Assembly: GCF_050219315.1 (NCBI RefSeq)
Contig: NZ_CP116939.1
Coordinates: 2,170,001-2,234,000 of the forward strand
DNA: 64,000 nucleotides
Reading direction: 5' to 3'
Source of the DNA: Megasphaera_A sueciensis
GTDB lineage: Bacteria; Bacillota; Negativicutes; Veillonellales; Megasphaeraceae
Position 1 is the first letter of the stretch; each line of letters starts with the position of its first letter. The position numbers and the translations under genes are program-made. Below are positions 59,913 to 64,000 of this stretch, in pieces. The notes below the pieces were generated by a model that searched no databases, was not told where the DNA came from, and saw only the letters and a list, made by a program, of their open reading frames with translations.

Positions 59913-60683
59913 TTAATCTCCTAAAAAGCCTGTAAGCGGATCTGATGCAGATGCCGTTTCACGAACCCTGCCAAGTCCAGATAGATAAGCTGCTCGGCCT
60001 GCTTCGATAGCCTGGCGGAATGCTTTTGCCATAAGCGGTATATTACCAGCTGTGGCAAGCGCGGTGTTGGCCATAATTGCCGAAGCGCCCATTTCCATGG
60101 CTTCGCAGGCTTGGGAAGGACGGCCGATACCTGCATCGATAATGATTGGCAAATCTATTTCATCAATGAGAATTTGAATGAAATCACGAGTAGAAAGTCC
60201 CTTATTTGTGCCAATCGGCGAAGCAAGGGGCATAATTGCGGCAGCACCGGCATCACGGAGAGAACGAGCCGCATATAAATCCGGGTACATGTAAGGCAAT
60301 ACGATGAATCCTTCTTTGGCAAGCTGCTCTGTTGCCTTGATGGTTTCGGCATTGTCGGGGAGCAGGTATTTTGTGTCACGCATAACCTCGATTTTGATAA
60401 AATCTCCGCAACCAAGTTCTCGGGAAAGATGGGCAATGCGAATTGATTCTTCGGCAGTACGGGCACTAGACGTATTTGGCAGCAGTGTTATTTTTTTAGG
60501 AATGTAATCGAGAATGTTATCTTTTTGACCGGCTTCGACACGCCGCAAGGCCATCGTAATGATTTCTGCACCAGCTTGTTCGACAGCCGCTTTAATTAAA
60601 TCTACATTATACTTACCTGAACCTAAAATAAAACGAGATGAAAATTCATGACCGCCTAATACGAATGTATCGTTTGTTTCCAT
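59913..60683 (-). CDS. thiG: thiazole synthase
   Basis: 256 aa from ATG 60683, because AAGGAG lies eight bases upstream and inside the longer GTG reading. DTFVLGGHEFSSRFILGSGKYN opens the protein, the Schiff-base Lys is in GDFIKIEVMRD, and ASPIGTNKGLSTRDFIQILIDE plus IIDAGIGRPSQACEAMEMGASAIMANTALA give the phosphate site. Joins 1-deoxyxylulose 5-phosphate, 2-iminoacetate and ThiS thiocarboxylate. 51 bp after thiS. Confidence 0.96.
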   Translation of the reverse strand: METNDTFVLGGHEFSSRFILGSGKYNVDLIKAAVEQAGAEIITMALRRVEAGQKDNILDYIPKKITLLPNTSSARTAEESIRIAHLSRELGCGDFIKIEVMRDTKYLLPDNAETIKATEQLAKEGFIVLPYMYPDLYAARSLRDAGAAAIMPLASPIGTNKGLSTRDFIQILIDEIDLPIIIDAGIGRPSQACEAMEMGASAIMANTALATAGNIPLMAKAFRQAIEAGRAAYLSGLGRVRETASASDPLTGFLGD

Positions 60684-60734
60684 TATAACCACTCCTTGTT
60701 TTTTATAAGGTACAACTGTCTTTTAGATGATGGG

Positions 60735-60929
60735 TCAGCCGCCGCCAACAAATTGCACGATTTCTATTTTGTCGTTATCGATGAGGCGCGTTTGAGCATA
60801 GGCACTGCGCGGTATGATGGAACCGTTAAGTTCAACTGCGACTCGTTCCTTTCGATAGCCCTCTTGTGTTAGATAGTTGTTTAACGTGATACCGTCAGCA
60901 GCAACTTTTTTCCCATTGATGGTAAGCAT
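60735..60929 (-). CDS. thiS: sulfur carrier protein ThiS
   Basis: 64 aa ubiquitin-like protein ending in FVGGG, whose C-terminal glycine is adenylated by ThiF and then carries sulfur. MLTINGKKVAADGITLNNYL and RVAVELNGSIIPRSAYAQTRLIDNDKIEIVQFVGGG fit the family. GGAGG before the ATG. It is the first gene after the promoter and a leader terminator. Confidence 0.95.
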   Translation of the reverse strand: MLTINGKKVAADGITLNNYLTQEGYRKERVAVELNGSIIPRSAYAQTRLIDNDKIEIVQFVGGG

Positions 60930-60955
60930 AATATGGACCTCCTTTCTAAAAAAAT

Positions 60956-61009
60956 AAAAGCCGCACGAAGAATTACACCCTAGGTGGTGTACCCCTTCGT
61001 GCGGCTTTT
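60956..61009 (-). terminator. leader terminator (candidate attenuator) of the thi unit
   Basis: 15-bp perfect stem (60956-60970 with 60995-61009) with an inner TACACC/GGTGTA stem, followed on the minus strand by a T-rich run. It lies between the promoter at 61030-61057 and thiS, with no gene ending here, so its natural role is premature termination. No TPP-riboswitch core (CTGAGA, or the ACCTGA/GGATAAT pair) is visible. Confidence 0.8.
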
Positions 61010-61029
61010 ATAGTTAGCACTCTAAAAAA

Positions 61030-61057
61030 AGTATAGCCTTTTTTGCTGAAAAGTCAA
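61030..61057 (-). promoter_or_regulatory. sigma-70 promoter for the thi unit
   Basis: Minus strand: TTGACT (61057-61052), a 16-bp gap, TATACT (61035-61030). Transcription would start about ten bases before the leader hairpin. Confidence 0.7.
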
Positions 61058-61130
61058 CTAGTAATAGTGGAAAAATTTATTTCGTACGTTTTATGAATAT
61101 GGTACAATATACATATTGGAGGTATCCGTT

Positions 61131-62399
61131 ATGAGTGAAGAATACACGCATATTTCAAAACAATTTTATTGGCATGATGAACAATTGAAAATATTTTCGG
61201 ATCAATTTTGTCATTCTCTGCAGGATGCGATGAATGGACGACCTTCTTCTCTTTCCAAATTGGATGCGTGCATCGGCTTACCGTCGGGATATGAAAAGGG
61301 AGTCTACTTGGCGTTGGATTGGGGCGGCACAAATATTCGAGCTTCTCGTGTGCGATTAATAGGAAAACGGTGTTATATTATAGAAAAGCAAGTAGCACGG
61401 CCTTTGAAGAGTATAGGACAATATGATTTTACCAGTCCTGATACAGATAGGGAGACCTTATTTGATTTTATTGCTGATTGTGTAGCGACGGTGGCTCTGC
61501 CAAATTGTACATATGTGCTGGGGCATAGTTTTTCTTTTGCCGTTTGCCAGGATCACATCCGAGATGCCCGGCTTCTGGCATGGTCTAAAGAGATCAAAGT
61601 ACCTCATATGAAAGGCCGCTATATTAATAAGTTATTGCAGCAGGCATTGGTGCGGAAAGGATTGACGGATATCATTCCGGCAGCTTTGATTAATGATACG
61701 ACGGCGGCTCTTTTGGCATCTTCTTATCGCGGCGGAGCATCCAAGGTAGCGGCTATCTGTGGAACTGGTTTTAATATTTGTTTTTATGATGCGGCAGCAA
61801 CCCATATTTATAATATAGAAGCAGGGAATTATAATGGCGGAAGACAATTAAAATGGGATAAGGAAGTAGACAAAGCATCGGAAAAACCGGGAGATCATTG
61901 CTTGGAAAAAATGGTAGCGGGACGCTATCTTTGTGAAGTTTTTCGACGGACAGTGATGACTTATTTTGACATCGCGGACATTCCGGCATGTACGACAGAG
62001 GAAATGAATGCGTTGCTGCACGTCGCGGATGTACAGCAGCTGCGGTTTATGATGGGGCGGTTATGGCATCGCATTATTATTCAGCGGGATATAGAACGGC
62101 TGAAGGAGATGGCTGTTAGTATTTTTATTCGCTCAGCTCAGTTAACGGGCGCTGCATGCAGCGGTGTTTTGCGATATCTTTATCCGAGTGGGGAGATTCC
62201 AGAACAGACGCTTGCTATTGAAGGCAGTGTAATAGCAAATGTCACGGGTAGTATTATAATGGTCCAAGATGCAATGCGTGCCTGCTTAGCTGTCGATGAT
62301 TCAGGCTGGACTCGTCCGATACCGGTTAAGCCTCTTATTGTTAAAGATGGACCTGTTATTGGAGCGGCGGTTGCTGCGGCTATGTGTGTTTCTTCATAA
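61131..62399 (+). CDS. hexokinase, eukaryotic-type family
   Basis: 422 aa from ATG 61131 (GGAGG upstream; the reading from 61116 covers that site). It is of the Hexokinase_1/2 fold, not the ROK or Glk type: YLALDWGGTNIRASRV (phosphate-1), LGHSFSFAVCQD, the catalytic Asp in ALINDTTAALLASSYRGG, ICGTGFNICFY (phosphate-2), IEAGNYNGG, and KMVAGRYLCEVFRR. C-terminal LAIEGSVIANVTGSI and GPVIGAAVAAAM give the adenosine site. Probably phosphorylates glucose or related hexoses. Divergent from thiS; its end overlaps bioB tail to tail by six bases. Confidence 0.9.
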   Translation: MSEEYTHISKQFYWHDEQLKIFSDQFCHSLQDAMNGRPSSLSKLDACIGLPSGYEKGVYLALDWGGTNIRASRVRLIGKRCYIIEKQVARPLKSIGQYDFTSPDTDRETLFDFIADCVATVALPNCTYVLGHSFSFAVCQDHIRDARLLAWSKEIKVPHMKGRYINKLLQQALVRKGLTDIIPAALINDTTAALLASSYRGGASKVAAICGTGFNICFYDAAATHIYNIEAGNYNGGRQLKWDKEVDKASEKPGDHCLEKMVAGRYLCEVFRRTVMTYFDIADIPACTTEEMNALLHVADVQQLRFMMGRLWHRIIIQRDIERLKEMAVSIFIRSAQLTGAACSGVLRYLYPSGEIPEQTLAIEGSVIANVTGSIIMVQDAMRACLAVDDSGWTRPIPVKPLIVKDGPVIGAAVAAAMCVSS

Positions 62400-63374
62400 A
62401 TGCGGGGCCGCAGTACGGCGGTTTAAATCACGCAGCATTTGTTGGTCTTCACTAATAGTGCGTCCCTTTGTTGTCAGATAATCGCCAATCATCAACCCGT
62501 TTAAACCCCCGGTTAAGGCATAAGCCTGCATGGATCGGAGGTTTATTTCGCGTCCGCCGGCGGTGCGGATGAGGGCATAAGGCAGAATGAATCGGAATAC
62601 AGCAAAAGCTCGGAGAATTTCCCAGGGATCAAGATGTTTATTGTTTTCAAAAGGGGTTCCTATGATAGGGTTCAGAATATTTAAAGGTATAGAATCAATG
62701 CCGAGGGACTTCAACGTAAAAGCCATTTCTATACGCTGACTGCGTGTTTCACCTAATCCGAATATTCCTCCTGAACAAAGTCGAAGCCCTGCCTTTTGTG
62801 CAATATGAATGACGGATACTTTATCTGTAAAGGTGTGAGTGGTACAAATTTGGGGAAAATATGAAGGTGCGGTTTCAATATTGGCATGGTATCGGGAAAT
62901 GCCGACTGTTTTTAGTGCTTTGGCTTGTGTAAGATTGATAAGACCTAGAGAGCAGCAGGTTTCTATTTTTACATTGTTTTTGATATGCTGCAGTGTTGTG
63001 AGAATTTGGTTGAATTCTTCTCCTTCTGAAATAGAACGTCCGCTGGTAACTATAGAGAAGCGGGCAGCTCCCAAGTCTTTTGCTTTTCTTGCAGCGTTGA
63101 TAATTATATCGGAATCAAGTAATTTGTGGGTTGCGGCACCCGTATCGTAATGAATGGATTGAGCACAAAAACGGCAATTCTCAGAACATTTTCCCGAACG
63201 TCCATTAATGATGGCACAACAGTCTACTTCATTATTTGCAAAATGTTGGCGGATTTTGTCGGCCATAGCCAGCAACAACGGAGTGTCCTCATCAGTAACA
63301 GAGATAAGTTCATTCCCTTCTTGGGGTGTGATATCCTGCCCGGACATTACTTTTTTTGCATATTCGATAATCAT
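62394..63374 (-). CDS. bioB: biotin synthase (radical SAM)
   Basis: 326 aa from ATG 63374. NGRSGKCSENCRFCAQSIHY carries the radical-SAM CxxxCxxC; ARFSIVTSGRSISEGEEF, IETCCSLGLINLTQAKALKTVGISRYHANIET, LCSGGIFGLGE and IPLNILNPIIGTPFEN follow, with an Arg in ALIRTAGGREINL near the second cluster. It inserts sulfur into dethiobiotin. No other bio genes are present, so the cell may salvage dethiobiotin or hold the rest elsewhere. A candidate BirA site lies upstream. Confidence 0.95.
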   Translation of the reverse strand: MIIEYAKKVMSGQDITPQEGNELISVTDEDTPLLLAMADKIRQHFANNEVDCCAIINGRSGKCSENCRFCAQSIHYDTGAATHKLLDSDIIINAARKAKDLGAARFSIVTSGRSISEGEEFNQILTTLQHIKNNVKIETCCSLGLINLTQAKALKTVGISRYHANIETAPSYFPQICTTHTFTDKVSVIHIAQKAGLRLCSGGIFGLGETRSQRIEMAFTLKSLGIDSIPLNILNPIIGTPFENNKHLDPWEILRAFAVFRFILPYALIRTAGGREINLRSMQAYALTGGLNGLMIGDYLTTKGRTISEDQQMLRDLNRRTAAPHL

Positions 63375-63432
63375 AAGTGTGACCATCCCCTTTTTTTGTA
63401 GATTGTAGATAAGTATACGGCAAAAAAAAATA

Positions 63433-63468
63433 TTAGTCAACTTTTTAATAATATATTTTGTTTACAAT
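63433..63468. promoter_or_regulatory. candidate BirA operator upstream of bioB
   Basis: TTAGTCAAC (63433-63441), 18 bp, GTTTACAAT (63460-63468). The right half fits the TTGTAAAC/GTTTACAA consensus and the left half matches 6 of 8; the spacing fits the family's N14-16 plus flanking pairs. It lies ~60 bp upstream of bioB. Confidence 0.5.
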
Positions 63469-63583
63469 TAAATGGTACAGATTTTTTGTGTTTTACCTCT
63501 TTTCACTATGCCAGTTTTTGAGTACAATATATAATATATCAATATAAAGAAAAGTGATAGTATGTGGAAATTGGAGATATGAT

Positions 63584-64000
63584 ATGCTGCAGATAGAAAA
63601 AACAATTAAAAAACCATATTATGTACAGATATATGAATATTATCGGGATGAGATCGAATCACGGCGGATGCAAGCAGGAAATCGGCTTCCTTCTGTGCGG
63701 GAATTAGCACAGGCGGTGGATGTCAGTAAAATGACCATTGAAAAAGCCTATTATCAGCTGGCTAGTGAAGGGTATATTATGAGGCGCAATAAGGCTCGGT
63801 ATGAGGTGGCTTTTTTAGGCAGCGAAAAAGAAGATGGGCAGAAAAAACCGATTTACCATCCGGATGCCGCGCAGCGTTCCTTTTTTCAGTATGATTTTGG
63901 TAGTGGCGATATGGATATGGAACGATTCCCCTTGGAAGTCTGGCGCCGCTACATGAATCATGTTCTTTCTCGGCCGGAATATTTGATGCAATGCAACGAT
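63584..64000 (+). CDS. MocR/GntR-type regulator, 3' end outside window
   Basis: 139 codons to the right edge. From ATG 63584 with GGAG seven bases upstream: PYYVQIYEYYRDEIESRRMQAGNRLPSVRELAQAVDVSKMTIEKAYYQLASEGYI is a GntR winged helix, and after a linker FQYDFGSGDMDMERFPLEVWRRYMNHVL is the start of an aminotransferase-like fold. This combination marks PLP-dependent MocR regulators (~450-480 aa), of PdxR/GabR type. Targets unknown; it is divergent from bioB. Confidence 0.85.
   Translation, partial: MLQIEKTIKKPYYVQIYEYYRDEIESRRMQAGNRLPSVRELAQAVDVSKMTIEKAYYQLASEGYIMRRNKARYEVAFLGSEKEDGQKKPIYHPDAAQRSFFQYDFGSGDMDMERFPLEVWRRYMNHVLSRPEYLMQCND

Noticed and set aside
60930..61130. TPP riboswitch expected before thiS
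   Set aside because: Neither CTGAGA nor the ACCTGA/GGATAAT elements are found, and the space between promoter and hairpin is too short.

Overview
The window reads as chromosome of a low-GC, anaerobic, fermentative Firmicute with an outer membrane, most likely a Negativicute of the Veillonellales (Megasphaera or Dialister type). This is inferred, not proven. The signs are strong AGGAGG ribosome binding sites and AT-rich spacers, two small secreted beta-barrel proteins, an [FeFe]-hydrogenase, a butyryl-CoA:acetate-type CoA-transferase, oxygen-independent ThiH, and a DUF134/Mrp/NifX-like cluster. Both ends cut genes: gnd at the left edge and a MocR-type regulator at the right edge.

Region 1 (1-11.3 kb) is a sugar-acid locus. 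It holds 6-phosphogluconate dehydrogenase, an RpiR regulator and an IlvD/Edd-type dehydratase facing away from a gluconokinase and a GntP permease. A second FGGY kinase, a 2-hydroxyacid dehydrogenase and a zinc alcohol dehydrogenase follow. The 500-bp divergent spacer carries three GATA-N6-TATC dyads that fit an operator set. Region 2 (11.3-21.1 kb) is mixed: an ApbE lipoprotein, a small outer-membrane protein, an unknown gene overlapping a GntR regulator, a decayed insertion sequence with recognisable ends, long perfect palindromes, queC, a CoA-transferase, a TauE-type exporter and the [FeFe]-hydrogenase. Region 3 (21.2-28.3 kb) holds an HxlR regulator, a DUF2156 protein, a membrane-anchored exonuclease-like protein, an NYN-LOTUS protein, a LysR/TauE divergent pair, a flavin reductase-like protein and a GntR regulator.

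Region 4 (28.4-38.5 kb) is a carbon operon: split transketolase, MFS carrier, SDR and zinc dehydrogenases, class II aldolase and 6-phosphofructokinase. It is followed by a second MFS carrier divergent from an unusual lactate/malate dehydrogenase. Region 5 (38.6-42.2 kb) is a TetR-controlled HlyD/ABC-2 exporter. Region 6 (42.3-51.2 kb) is dominated by cell-wall sugar recovery (mupG, PTS EIIBC, murQ, nagA, a NagZ-like lipoprotein). Region 7 (51.2-56.4 kb) has an HD-GYP protein, the NifX/Mrp/DUF134 cluster, tRNA-Val(CAC), and beyond the tRNA a decayed stretch with a candidate type I toxin and two broken genes, then a second outer-membrane protein. Region 8 (56.7-64 kb) is cofactor metabolism: a nicotinamidase-like hydrolase, thiE/tenI-like, thiF, thiH, thiG and thiS behind an apparent terminator-type leader, a eukaryotic-type hexokinase, and bioB with a candidate BirA site.

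The most interesting leads are the operator sets at 3972-4252 and 27527-28485, the transaldolase-free transketolase/PFK/aldolase operon, the hydroxyacid dehydrogenase with altered catalytic and specificity residues, the membrane-anchored exonuclease-fold protein beside an NYN-LOTUS protein, the small toxin-like gene beside tRNA-Val, and the thi leader without a visible TPP core. All functional calls rest on reading motifs by eye; no database search was run.
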